This document shows, piece by piece, positions 36,213-46,900 of a stretch of 64,000 nucleotides of DNA (its first letter is position 1; every line of letters starts with the position of its first letter). The notes beneath the pieces are model-generated. The model was not told the DNA's origin. It ran no database searches and saw nothing but the letters and a program-made list of their open reading frames with translations. Made by a program: the position numbers and the translations under genes. Origin of the DNA: an uncultured Bacteroidales bacterium (lineage in GTDB: Bacteria; Bacteroidota; Bacteroidia; Bacteroidales; Paludibacteraceae); assembly GCA_900319005.1 (NCBI GenBank), contig ONMV01000003.1, positions 175,420-239,419 on the forward strand. Reading direction: 5' to 3'.

Positions 36213-36587
36213 ATGAATTTTCCAAGTGATATTCGCTATACGAGCGAACATGAGTGGATTCGCGTAGAGGGTGACGAAGCCTATGTAGGCATCACGGATT
36301 ATGCGCAATCGGAGTTAGGTGAGATCGTTTTCATTGACGTGCCGACTGTAGGAGAGACGGTAGGTCAGGGAGAGGTCTTCGGTTCTGTGGAGGCTGTGAA
36401 GACGGTAAGTGATCTGAATATGCCGGTAACGGGTGAGGTGCTGGAGCTCAACGAGGAGTTGGACGCTGCGCCTGAGTTGGTGAACAATGATCCCTATGGC
36501 AAAGGATGGATTATCAAAATCAGCGTGAAAGATGCCGCTGAGTTGGATTCCCTGATGGATGCAGCGGCTTATCAGGCAAGTCTCTAA
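36213..36587 (+). CDS. gcvH: Glycine cleavage system H protein
   Basis: A 124-residue lipoyl carrier protein. The lipoylated lysine is K63 in [25 protein letters not shown] and [15 protein letters not shown] are family blocks. It shuttles the aminomethyl group between the P, T and L proteins of glycine cleavage, none of which is encoded nearby. It lies 30 bp after gldJ, separated by AT-rich words (GATAATTG), and is closed by a strong terminator. Confidence 0.97.
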   Translation: MNFPSDIRYTSEHEWIRVEGDEAYVGITDYAQSELGEIVFIDVPTVGETVGQGEVFGSVEAVKTVSDLNMPVTGEVLELNEELDAAPELVNNDPYGKGWIIKISVKDAAELDSLMDAAAYQASL

Positions 36588-36604
36588 AACAGTTTCATTC
36601 TGCT

Positions 36605-36634
36605 AAAGGACGGTTGGACACCGTCCTTTTTTTT
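36605..36634 (+). terminator. Terminator after gcvH
   Basis: GGACGG (36608-36613), loop TTGGACA, CCGTCC (36621-36626), then eight T. Confidence 0.92.
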
Positions 36635-36753
36635 GTAGGTTTTGTTCTGAAAAGGAACGTAATATACGACATTTTATGCTCTATCATTCTGTTTAAAAAT
36701 GTAAAATATAGTTTACAAAATTCAGTATTTGTGTAAATTTTTTTTACAAAATG

Positions 36754-36784
36754 TTGCAGAAATGAATTATTTTGTGTAACTTTG
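36754..36784 (+). promoter_or_regulatory. Promoter of the 20-kb secreted-protein locus
   Basis: TTG at 36754-36756, 20 bases, TAACTTTG at 36777-36784, then CAGCC. I see no other match of this quality before 56.7 kb on the plus strand, so the genes from 36824 to 56740 could be one transcript. Confidence 0.8.
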
Positions 36785-36823
36785 CAGCCTAATTCGTATA
36801 AAAATTGAGTTGTGGTGAGCGGA

Positions 36824-37711
36824 ATGAAACAAAATAGTACGTATACGAATATGCGGATGAGCGCGTTAGTGGTTATTCTGCTGGTATTTTTCTGTGTGCC
36901 TTCTATTGCACGTAACGCTATCCGTTTTAGCATGGATTTTTCTTACGCGCGCGACATTTCACGCACGGGTGTCCGCGTTTCTGATATCCATCCAATTACC
37001 CCGTCAGAGGCAATGGAATGGATTGGTAGCGGGCGCAATGAGGCTTTGTCGGGTTCTAATGGATTCTCTCCGGCATTCGGCTTTGGTTACCGCTATATGA
37101 ATCGTCTTTTTGTGTTGGATCTTGGGCTTGGTGCAGAGTATCGTTATTGTGTGAACCGTACCTATGGAATCATGGATGCGTCGGAAGGTGATGTCGATAC
37201 CCAGCAGACCAATTATATCGGACATCATTATTGGACTGACCGCGCAGTACATACGCAACATATGGGGCTGACTCTGCCTGTTATGGCGGGTTTCGAGATG
37301 AAGAATATCTGCTTCATGGTGGGTGTGAAAGGTGGTGTGGATATATGGAACATTTCAAGGGAGAAAGGTTCCTATTCGCTCCAGGCCGAGTATGAGCGAT
37401 ACATGGATTGGCTGATTAATATTCCCGGTCATGGAATTGTGGAGAAAGATCCTTATTCAATGCCTGCTGTGAATAATGCCGCAATGAGTTGGAATGTCCG
37501 TGCATGTGCGGAGATCAGTTATTGCTTTGCTGATTCCAAAGGCGGTAATAGGAATAGTCAAAAAATAAAACCCCGTTATTACGTGGGTGCTTTTGCTGAA
37601 TATAGTTTTGCCGGCACGAAGGGTGCCTACCTTCCGCTATTGGTGGGTGTAAGATTGACAGCTCTTTTGCAGTTGCCGGAGCCAAGACAATGTAAATGCT
37701 TGTTATTCTGA
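36824..37711 (+). CDS. Outer-membrane beta-barrel protein, paralogue 2
   Basis: A 295-residue protein with a signal peptide (MRMSALVVILLVFFCVPSIA). It shares with the genes at 31848 and 55121 the blocks GLTLPVMAGFEMKNICFMVG, YYVGAFAEYSFAG and LPLLVGVRLTALLQLPE, placed in the same order. It ends PRQCKCLLF. I infer an outer-membrane barrel of unknown function. The ATG at 36824 is preferred to the GTG at 36812 because it is closer to the signal peptide. The stop overlaps the ATG of the next gene (TGATG), so the barrel and the secreted protein are translationally coupled. Confidence 0.78.
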   Translation: MKQNSTYTNMRMSALVVILLVFFCVPSIARNAIRFSMDFSYARDISRTGVRVSDIHPITPSEAMEWIGSGRNEALSGSNGFSPAFGFGYRYMNRLFVLDLGLGAEYRYCVNRTYGIMDASEGDVDTQQTNYIGHHYWTDRAVHTQHMGLTLPVMAGFEMKNICFMVGVKGGVDIWNISREKGSYSLQAEYERYMDWLINIPGHGIVEKDPYSMPAVNNAAMSWNVRACAEISYCFADSKGGNRNSQKIKPRYYVGAFAEYSFAGTKGAYLPLLVGVRLTALLQLPEPRQCKCLLF

Positions 37712-40700
37712 TGAAAAAGCGGATATTCATATTGACTTTGTTAATCGGTTATTGCGCAGTGGTCAATACCGTTTTAGGAGCGGCTATCACGATGGCTGAT
37801 CTTCCTTATCTATGTGATTTTGAGAATGAGACGGAGAATGCCAACTGGGTGCTTAATCCCTCCATCAATACCATCTCTACTGCCAATCAATGGGTGATAG
37901 GTAAGGCGGTGTCTTATACAGGCCAGTACTCCATGTATGTATCTCAAGATGGAGGAGAGACGCAAACCTACGCTTCTACGAATAATGTGCTGTTGGCATA
38001 CCGTGATATTACCTTGGAAGCGGGCGATTATGATATAGCTTATGATTGGATGGGACTGGGCAATAAGACCAAAGGTTATTTGAAAGTTATTTACGCCAAT
38101 CGTCCTACCAGTGGTCTCAAATGTATGGGAAATGCTACAGAGCCTTCTTATGTAGCTACTTCCGTTCAATTGATGGGAAGCAACGCCAGTCTGGTGGACG
38201 GTGATGCGTGGCGCCATGTGCAAGCGCGGGTGACTATTCCTGTGGCGCAGGCTAACAAGACAACGACTCGTCTGCTTTTTGTATGGGTGAATACGGATGT
38301 GACGGTGAAAGACAGTATCACTTCTGTTGCGGTGGATAATTTCCAGTTGGCGAAAGCTTCTTCAATCGGTTATCCTTCTAACATACATGTTTCTACCGTT
38401 TTAGGTACTTCTACTGTCAGTTGGGAGGGAAATGCAGAGTCGTATGAGGTGATGTATCGCAAGAAAGGTGATAGTGAGTTCCAGTCGCTGCCAGTAACGG
38501 GTAATACCGTTACGCTGACGGATGTGGAATATGGTGCGTATGAGTTCTGGATCTGTTGTGTGAACGGGGAGGACAAGTCGGTCTATACCGTTTTCCCGAC
38601 AGTGTATCTGTATGAAACAGACTGCTTTGATGCCTTGAATATGTATAATGCTGAATTTGAGTATGGTACATGGAATCGCAATGGAAAGACAGTGAAGGGT
38701 TCGGAGCGTATTGATTATGGTCCGGGAGATATACGAAGCCGTCATACGACCCATTTTGATTTATCGGAAGTAGATCCGCGGACGGTGATAAAGAATTCAA
38801 GAGGAGATACGACTTACTGTCTGAAGACTGTTCCGAAGGGTGAGTTCGGTTCGGTGCGTCTCGGTAACTGGAATACAGGAAGCGAATATGAGTCCATGAC
38901 TTTCCATTATACGGTTGAGTCCAGTTCGATGGCGGTTCTCTTGATTCACTATGCGATGGTGCTTGAGAATCCGAATCACACGGCGCAGGACCAGCCTCGT
39001 TTTACGCTGGATGTGCTGGATGAGGCGGGCAATCCGATTGACAGACAATGTGCAAGCGTCGATTTTCATGCTCCTACCAGCGATGAATGGGATGATCCGT
39101 CGGTGCGGGATATTTGGCATCAGCTGACCTATTATGACAACGCCGGAGGATCCGGACGGCTTATCAACTGGCAGGAATGGAAAACGATTGGTATCAGCAT
39201 GGAGGATTATGTGGGACAGACGCTGACCATCACCCTTACCGCATATGATTGTGACCAAGGCGGACACTTTGGTTACTGCTATTTCATGCTCAATTGTTCT
39301 CGAAGCGATGTGGACGGATTGCCGTGGGGAGATGGTGCTACAACGCGTATGTTCACTGCGCCGGAAGGATTTGACTATGCATGGTTCAATCGTACGGATA
39401 CCGAATTGAAGGATACCATTGATAATACGAACCCGAACGTAAGACCCTATATCACGGAGGGAGGCAGGTTCTTCTATGTCCATGAGTCGGATACGAATAC
39501 CTACTTGTGCCATGTGACCTATCCTACGAATAAGGAGTGCGGATATTGGTTTGATGCCAGTGCTAAACCGCATAATCCCAAGGCGGAGATGGAGTTTTTA
39601 TGGAAACCGGAGAATTGCCGTAACGGATATGTATGGTGGAATAGATGCCATGTGATGCTGACGAATCAGGAGACAGGAGATATAGAACATCGCTATGACA
39701 AACATCTGGAGTCTTGTTTCCTCTTAACGGAGGAAGGACTGGAGGTGCCTGTTAAATATGCCGAGGAAGGTTTCTATGTGCCGATGCCCGATGAGGGAGG
39801 AATAGTACGCTATGGTATATGGACGGGTATTTATGTAAACGACAAGTTATTTGCCGATACCGCTTGGTATGAGTTTGAGGTGCCGGCGATAGGCGAATTG
39901 GAGACCCATTTGTTTGATAGTATTTGCCGGGGAGGCTCAATCATTTTCCCTGCCGGATCGAGAAATAAATACACGGAACCGGGAGAGTACCACGATAGTT
40001 TGAAATCGGTGATAACGGGATGTGACAGTATTGTCAAAATGCATTTGTATGTGCATGAGCCGATTGAGATGGATGTGTATGATACGATTTGTCCGGGAGG
40101 TTCCTATTCGTTCAATGGCAAGACGTATTATACATCGGGCAGATATACCGGTTTGTTTGTCAGTCAGGTCACAGGTTGCGACAGTGTCGTAACGCTCTAT
40201 CTGACCTTGGCTCCCAAGCCCTCCGTATCTCTCGTAGCCGATCGCTTGTGTTCGGATCAACCGCTCATCTTTGCTATCCATAATGGTTTCTATGTAGATA
40301 GTATGCGCGTGCGGGAGGGAGAATGGATAGATACGACTGCCGCTATCCGGCGGGATGGGGCGGAGATGATTATTCCGCTGACTAATAAGGATGTAGGGCA
40401 GCACGGAGCGGTTGTGAGTCTGTCTATGCCTTGGTGCGAGACGGTCTATACCGATACGATGTACTATAGCGTGAGTCTCTCCAATCGTATTATTGAGTTG
40501 CACTGGGATGATGTGCTCGTTTTCCTGGCTCCTGCTTATAATGGCGGTTTGACTTTTAACTCCTATCAATGGTATGCAAATGGAGAACTTATCCCCGGAG
40601 CTGTACAATCGTGGTATTATGATCCGGATATGAAGATGGATACAGAGTATCAGGTACGCGTGACGCTCCCCGATGGCGCGGAAGCATGGGTGTGTCCTTT

Positions 40701-40845
40701 CACGCCTGCCCAAGCAGGAGGGTTGACCAATTCCGGTCAAGCGCCTGCTAACGAGCAGAAAAGCATCAAGTTGCTGCGGAATGGCAACCTGAGAATCATC
40801 CATAATGAGAAAGAGTATAATGCCCAAGGGCAATTAGTATATTAA
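37711..40845 (+). CDS. Large secreted multidomain protein, short C-terminal tag (cargo A)
   Basis: A 1,044-residue protein with signal peptide (KKRIFILTLLIGYCAVVNTV). Order: a jelly-roll-like domain starting CDFENETENANWVL; an Fn3-like domain (VSWEGNAESYEVMYRKKG); a second jelly-roll domain (LKTVPKGEFGSVRLGNW, AMVLENPNH, FGYCYFMLNCS); a region with two GCDS modules near residues 770 and 820 (TGCDSIVKMHLYV, TGCDSVVTLYLTL); a domain with YQWYANGELIPGA near 953; and a terminal tag GNLRIIHNEKEYNAQGQL. The tag resembles the middle strand of a T9SS signal but lacks its second half. Paralogue of the next gene. Probably surface-exposed; function unknown. Confidence 0.78.
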   Translation: MKKRIFILTLLIGYCAVVNTVLGAAITMADLPYLCDFENETENANWVLNPSINTISTANQWVIGKAVSYTGQYSMYVSQDGGETQTYASTNNVLLAYRDITLEAGDYDIAYDWMGLGNKTKGYLKVIYANRPTSGLKCMGNATEPSYVATSVQLMGSNASLVDGDAWRHVQARVTIPVAQANKTTTRLLFVWVNTDVTVKDSITSVAVDNFQLAKASSIGYPSNIHVSTVLGTSTVSWEGNAESYEVMYRKKGDSEFQSLPVTGNTVTLTDVEYGAYEFWICCVNGEDKSVYTVFPTVYLYETDCFDALNMYNAEFEYGTWNRNGKTVKGSERIDYGPGDIRSRHTTHFDLSEVDPRTVIKNSRGDTTYCLKTVPKGEFGSVRLGNWNTGSEYESMTFHYTVESSSMAVLLIHYAMVLENPNHTAQDQPRFTLDVLDEAGNPIDRQCASVDFHAPTSDEWDDPSVRDIWHQLTYYDNAGGSGRLINWQEWKTIGISMEDYVGQTLTITLTAYDCDQGGHFGYCYFMLNCSRSDVDGLPWGDGATTRMFTAPEGFDYAWFNRTDTELKDTIDNTNPNVRPYITEGGRFFYVHESDTNTYLCHVTYPTNKECGYWFDASAKPHNPKAEMEFLWKPENCRNGYVWWNRCHVMLTNQETGDIEHRYDKHLESCFLLTEEGLEVPVKYAEEGFYVPMPDEGGIVRYGIWTGIYVNDKLFADTAWYEFEVPAIGELETHLFDSICRGGSIIFPAGSRNKYTEPGEYHDSLKSVITGCDSIVKMHLYVHEPIEMDVYDTICPGGSYSFNGKTYYTSGRYTGLFVSQVTGCDSVVTLYLTLAPKPSVSLVADRLCSDQPLIFAIHNGFYVDSMRVREGEWIDTTAAIRRDGAEMIIPLTNKDVGQHGAVVSLSMPWCETVYTDTMYYSVSLSNRIIELHWDDVLVFLAPAYNGGLTFNSYQWYANGELIPGAVQSWYYDPDMKMDTEYQVRVTLPDGAEAWVCPFTPAQAGGLTNSGQAPANEQKSIKLLRNGNLRIIHNEKEYNAQGQLVY

Positions 40846-40852
40846 TTCATAT

Positions 40853-43800
40853 ATGAGAAAAGTATTATACATAGTAGTGTCATTGTGGTTCGCAGGAACC
40901 ATGTTTGCGCAGAAACCGCATTCGTATAGTTGCGATTTTGAGAGTGCCAGCGAGAATGCGACATGGAAGTTGAATACGCCTAAAAACGAGTCATACACAT
41001 GGCTCAACCAATGGGCGATAGGTAGCGCTACTTCTTCTTTGGGCGCGCAATCGATGTATATATCTCCCGATAGTGGTAAGAATGTGGGGTATCAGCGGGA
41101 TCAGTCCAAAATCATGATCGCATGGCGTGAACTGGATTTGGAGGCAGGGCGCTATGATGTAGCTTTCGACTGGATGTGCGGTGGAGACTCTGCGCGTTCG
41201 GCATTATTGGTGGCATGGGTGCCGCAGAGCCAGTTTAACGACGTGGTCTGCAAACTCAATGATGATTATAAATCAACCCAATGGATCAATGATAATATGC
41301 TGAAATTTCAGGGTAGCGAGCTCCTGACCGGAGGATCGGTTTGGACGCATGCCGTTAATTCGCTGGAAACGGATGGTACTCCCCATCGGTTGATTTTCTG
41401 CTTCGTCAATAGCAGTTCGGCGCAATTGGTGCAACCCGGTCCTTGCGTGGATAATATACAATTATCCAGAAATAACTGCGGTTGCCCCACCAATATGAAA
41501 TCTTCGGTCTTCGGACAAACGGCTAAACTGGAGTGGGAGTCCACGGCTCAGAGCTTTAATCTGCGCATTCATAGGATGGGCGATAGTTATGCTACCATCC
41601 TTTCCGGTATTACGCAGAACTCGTTCTCTTCGTCCCTGCCGGAGGGTATCTATGATATTCATATTCAGACTATTTGCGATGGGGATACCAGTGTCTGGTA
41701 TAATTTCCCTACGGCATTCGTATATGAGACCAAATGTTTTGATTATCTGGATCTGACGGATGAGCGTTGCTCGTTCTCTTTGGAGACGGCGAGCGATTAT
41801 CATCATAGTGATGATGTGCTTCAAAAGGGCAAGATTGACTTCGGTTTTACCTCTGCTTATAGTCGTCATACCATCCATTTCCATCCGGAGGAGTATGACT
41901 CCAGAACGTATGGTTCAATTGATAGTCATGGTAATTTGGTAATGCCTCTAAAGACGGTTCCGGACGGAGCGTTGGCATCGGTGCGTGTAGGTAGTTGGGA
42001 GAAGGCGGCTCGTTCAGCACGTGTAGAATATGACTATGTTGTGGATGCCAAAGAAGCAAGTGTGCTGATGCTGCAATACGCGATGGTGCTTGAGTCTTCG
42101 GGACATAACGAAGAGGCGCGTCCTCGTCTGACTATCGATATAGTTGATGCTGCGACCGGTGAACCGCTTAGCGCTTGTACTACCGTCGATTTGGCGGCTC
42201 AGACCAGTGGCGAAGGATGGAATCGTGTTCCCGATCCGGCGTATCCGGATGGTAGCCGTGATGTATGTTGGCGCGATTGGACAACGCTGGGACTCAACCT
42301 TGCCGAGTTTGACGGACGTCATGTGAAAGTGAAAATCACGGCGCTCGGCTGTACAGCATCCATACACTATGGCTATGCGTATTTCACCCTCACCTGTACC
42401 TCCGGTCAGATCAAGGGTATCCACTGCGGTTGGACGCCGACCCGCCAGTTCATAGCGCCGGAAGGATTCAATTATCGCTGGTATAAAGTGACCCAGCCTA
42501 AGGAAACACTCGGACGCAATAATATCTACGATGTGGATTATAAGGATACCTGTACCTATGCGGTGGATATCACGTATAAATCCGATGCCGGTTGCGGGTT
42601 CACGCTCTATGCCAATGCGATACCCCGTTTCCCGATACCGGAGGCTACCTATAAGTTGGAGCAGCGCGATTGCGGTAATTATATCACTTTCAATAACACC
42701 AGTCATATCCGTACTCGCAACTGGACTACCGGCGAAGAGATCGACACGCCTTACCCGGCGGAGTATGTGGTATGGGATTTTGACGGACTCATACCCGAGG
42801 GATTGGATACACCGGATAAACTTTGGAATCCTTCCTTCCGTCTGCCCGACGAGGCTGCGGATTATCATTTCTCGCTGCGTGCCGTGGTAGGTCTGTGTGA
42901 TAGTATTCAGGAGTTTGATATCCATGTACCGCGCGTTGGGAAGGATTCGATTATAGATAATGTGCAGCTTTGCGAGGGGGATATCTATCGTCATAACGGC
43001 AAATATTATCAGAGCGATACCGTCATTATCGACCATGATTATAGCATTGCCGGTTGCGATAGTTTCTATACAATCAATCTGCGGTTTGTAGATGCCATCC
43101 GCGATACGATCATGGATACGATTCCGGAGGGAGAAAGTTATACGATAGGTGATCAGACCTTTACCCAACCCGGTAAGTATAGCGTCACCCTACCTTCCGC
43201 TGCGGGCTGCGATAGTATAATAACGCTGTATCTGGAGGTGGTTGCTCCTCTGCTGATGGAAATAAGCTCGGTAGAATCCCCTTGTCCGGAGGATGCCTCT
43301 TTCCTTATCTATACACACGCGCGTAAGGGCAAACCGGATTGGTATGAACTGACCTTTAGCGAAGCGGCACAGGCGATCGGTTTGGAGGCGCAGTCGGATT
43401 CATTGCACGGAGGTGTAGATAATACGATCGAGGTACCGCTCCCTGCGAACGCCGAACCGGGCTATTATACGTTCTCTATCCGCTTTGACAGTCAGGTGAA
43501 TGGAGAAACAGTTGTCGCGGGCGAACTGATGATTCATTATTCGAGCTCGTTTATCCAGCAGCGTTGGGATGATGTATTGGGTGTACTCAATGCCGATTAT
43601 AACGGAGGCTATGATTTCCGAACATTCCAATGGTATCGAAACGGAATAGCTATTGAGGGAGCGAATGAACCATACCTCTATGTGGAGGAAAAACTGAAGG
43701 CGGGCGATAAATATGCAGTGGAACTGAAACTCCCGGGAGAGGAAAAAGCATTATCTACCTGTGAATATGAGATCCCTGCCTCGGCAAATACGGCTCCGGC

Positions 43801-43891
43801 TGCGACGCCGCAGAAACGTTTCCAGAATGGAAGTATATTTATCCTTGTGAACGGTAGTCTGTATAATGCTTACGGACAAAAGATAAAATAA
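40853..43891 (+). CDS. Large secreted multidomain protein, short C-terminal tag (cargo B)
   Basis: A 1,012-residue paralogue of the previous protein, with the same domain order. Signal peptide KVLYIVVSLWFAGTMFAQ; N-terminal CDFESASENATWKLN; Fn3-like domain (LEWESTAQSFNLRIHRMG); second jelly-roll (LKTVPDGALASVRVGSW, AMVLESSGHN, YGYAYFTLTCT); GCDS modules near residues 732 and 783 (AGCDSFYTINLRF, AGCDSIITLYLEV); FQWYRNGIAIEGA near 926; and tag GSIFILVNGSLYNAYGQKIK. It begins 7 bp after cargo A stops. The pair looks like an old tandem duplication, now clearly diverged. No catalytic motif seen; an adhesive or structural role is an inference. Confidence 0.78.
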   Translation: MRKVLYIVVSLWFAGTMFAQKPHSYSCDFESASENATWKLNTPKNESYTWLNQWAIGSATSSLGAQSMYISPDSGKNVGYQRDQSKIMIAWRELDLEAGRYDVAFDWMCGGDSARSALLVAWVPQSQFNDVVCKLNDDYKSTQWINDNMLKFQGSELLTGGSVWTHAVNSLETDGTPHRLIFCFVNSSSAQLVQPGPCVDNIQLSRNNCGCPTNMKSSVFGQTAKLEWESTAQSFNLRIHRMGDSYATILSGITQNSFSSSLPEGIYDIHIQTICDGDTSVWYNFPTAFVYETKCFDYLDLTDERCSFSLETASDYHHSDDVLQKGKIDFGFTSAYSRHTIHFHPEEYDSRTYGSIDSHGNLVMPLKTVPDGALASVRVGSWEKAARSARVEYDYVVDAKEASVLMLQYAMVLESSGHNEEARPRLTIDIVDAATGEPLSACTTVDLAAQTSGEGWNRVPDPAYPDGSRDVCWRDWTTLGLNLAEFDGRHVKVKITALGCTASIHYGYAYFTLTCTSGQIKGIHCGWTPTRQFIAPEGFNYRWYKVTQPKETLGRNNIYDVDYKDTCTYAVDITYKSDAGCGFTLYANAIPRFPIPEATYKLEQRDCGNYITFNNTSHIRTRNWTTGEEIDTPYPAEYVVWDFDGLIPEGLDTPDKLWNPSFRLPDEAADYHFSLRAVVGLCDSIQEFDIHVPRVGKDSIIDNVQLCEGDIYRHNGKYYQSDTVIIDHDYSIAGCDSFYTINLRFVDAIRDTIMDTIPEGESYTIGDQTFTQPGKYSVTLPSAAGCDSIITLYLEVVAPLLMEISSVESPCPEDASFLIYTHARKGKPDWYELTFSEAAQAIGLEAQSDSLHGGVDNTIEVPLPANAEPGYYTFSIRFDSQVNGETVVAGELMIHYSSSFIQQRWDDVLGVLNADYNGGYDFRTFQWYRNGIAIEGANEPYLYVEEKLKAGDKYAVELKLPGEEKALSTCEYEIPASANTAPAATPQKRFQNGSIFILVNGSLYNAYGQKIK

Positions 43892-43939
43892 GCAAAGGCT
43901 TATAGTCACTCTTATTTATTAACTAACATCAAAAAACTT

Positions 43940-46900
43940 ATGAAACGATTATTTACTCATTGTCTGTTAGTCACAATGCTCATGGTACTGGGCCTGACTA
44001 CAGCAACAGCACAGAAATCTGTGCTAGACGAGAGTTTCGCAAGCGGCAGTAAACCTGCGGGATGGACAGTTGGCAGTTACTGGAACTTTAGTGACGGTAA
44101 CGCTAAGTTCAATGCGCCTTTTGAGAATGGCGCAGACACCATGGTATCACCGCTGCTGAACCTCAGTGAGTTGGACAACCAACCCTCTGTGGCTTTCACC
44201 TATTCGATCGCTGCTAATGGCGATAAGGTGAACGAACTCCAAGTCCTCTATCGTGCTTCTGAGGCTGCCGAATGGTCCGTTTTGGAGACCTTTGCACAGG
44301 CAACCGAGAAGACGGATTGGAAGTCGGCGCTTCCCGTGAATTCTTCTTCTATTCAGATCGCTATCGCCGGTGCCTACAAACAAGGCGGCGAGACCCGCGT
44401 CTATCGTCTCTCGGTGGAGAACAAAACTGAAGCTGCAGAATTGCCTACGGGACTCAAGATTGAGGACCTCACTACGAACAGCGTTACACTCTGGTGGGAT
44501 GTATGCTCCAGCCTCAAGTTCGTGCAGTACAATCTCAAAGTCAACTCATCCAAGATGACGGATATGTCTGCCCAAGCGGACATAGTGGACAATGTTGGTT
44601 GGGGAATCACGGATGAATTCTATGAGTTATCCGATCTCAAACCCAACAAAACCTACTGGTTCTATGTGCAGTATGACTGCGGAGACGGAGATGTTTCTCC
44701 TTGGGCTGAGATGGATTTCCGCACACCGTGCGAGGCTATCTCCGGTTCTTTCTCGGAGGATTTTGAAAACGCTATCTCTACATGCTATACGATTATCAAA
44801 GGCGGAGCTAATGCTGAGGTTTCCGGAGAGTATGCTTATAACAGCCAGAGAGCTTTCAAATCCAATTCGGTTAAAGGAAAATATAACTATTTTATCCTTC
44901 CTGAGTTCAACGGTAATGTTCAGAACTACCAGGTATCCTTCATGGCGGCTTCGGCTGATGGCGGTAATACGTATGCGCGTACCGTGACCGTAGGTGTTTG
45001 TACCGAAGCTACGGCAGAAGGCTTTACTGCTGTTAAAACGCTGAATCTGCCTAAGGGACGTGTATGGGAACAGGTAGTTGTTACCCTCAAAGGTTACAAC
45101 GGTACCGGCAAATATATCGCTTTCCAGTTTGGTAATGAGGATAAGGAAAACCGTCTTTTCATGGATGATATCCGTATTGAGGCTGCTTCCGCTTGTCCGA
45201 AACCGATGTTCCTTGAGGTTTCGGAGATCAACCCCAACTCCGCTAAACTGAAATGGATTGAGACAGGAAATGCAACTGAGTGGAACCTCGTTCTTTCTAC
45301 CAAGCCGTTGGCTAATCCTGAAGATATTGAGCCGGATGCATCGAAAGGTGAGTTCGCCGGTTCTGTTTCCACCAATCCTTACAAACTGACAAACTTACAG
45401 CCGAACACCACCTACTATGCGTATGTGCAGGCAGGGTGCGGCTCCAGCGAATGGACCAATGCGGTAGAGTTCAAAACCAGCCGTGCGGTATCTTATCCGT
45501 ATAGCGAGCATTTCGATCGCCTGGATCCAGATGCTTACACCAACGATATGTATGCCGTTCCAAGTGGTTGGGTGATGGATTGTCGTAATGCGCATGAGGG
45601 AGGTACCTACTATGACCAACAGCCATCTGAAAGTACCTATAAATCATTTGTTCCATATGTAGTGACATCGCAGAACAATGAAACCACGGCTTATGTGAAA
45701 GCTGCTTTGCAATTAAAGGGGCAATCTGATGGAACTGGTTCCACAAGTGCAAATGTAGGTATCGCGATGCTGCCGGCAATGCCGAAGGCCGTGAATACGA
45801 TGATGATCACCTTCTGGGCAAAAGCTACCAGTGGCAACCATACCCTGAAAGTAGGTGTCGCGAATACCCAAAGCAATGAACTAACCCCTGGTCAGCAGTT
45901 TGGTGCTAATATCACCGAGGTAGGTGAGGCTACGATTCTCAAAGATGAGTGGAAGCAATACAAAGTGTTGCTCACCAATTATACCGGAGAAGGTCGTTAT
46001 ATTGTCCTCTATCTTAAGCCGGGTACATCTACTTCGACCGTTTATATCGATGATATCGAGATCGATGACGCACCGGATTGTAATGCCGTTTCTACGGTAT
46101 CCGCTACGGCTACCGGTATTGACAAGGCTACGGTTGAATGGACGGACGCTTCGTCCTCTACCTCATGGACGCTCAAGGTCAGCTCCACCGAGATTGATCC
46201 TACCTCGGCTGACGGTGACATCGTGGCAGCGCAGACCGTAAATGCCAAGACCTATGACATCACCGGTCTCGCCATGGGACAGACCTATTATATCTACGTC
46301 AGCCCGACTTGCGGCGATGCATGGATGAGCACTACCGTGACGACTCTCGTAGGTCTGCAAGTACCGTATTACAATGACTTCCAAGACGAGAATCAAGGCT
46401 CAAATGCAGCTCGCGGTCCTAAGAACTGGACGTTGGGTAATATCAATGTAACAGCTGCTTTGGGTACGCAGACCAACATTCCGTATGTCTATAATACGGC
46501 AATGACAGGTGCTCCTGCAGATGTTGTGAAACCGAACTTGTATTTCTATCATAGCAATAGTGCTACCAACGCAGGTGCGTATGCTATCATGCCGGAGTTG
46601 CTGAATGCTAATGTCAAGGATTTGAAGATGTCGTTCTATGGTTCCTACAATAGTACAACCGTTACTGCTAACTATAGCAAAGGTATGATTCGTGTAGGTG
46701 TGGTTGATAACCCAAGCGATATTAACAAGACCAACGCATTTACAAAAGTAACTCCCATTAAGACATTGTATTGTTCTGCACCGAAGATCACGGAGTTGTT
46801 TACTGTGGACTTCTCTGAGTATGCAGGAAGCGGTAAGTATATCGTCTTCTATTCCGATACAGCGAAATACAACTACTTTATGTTGGACAACCTCACCATC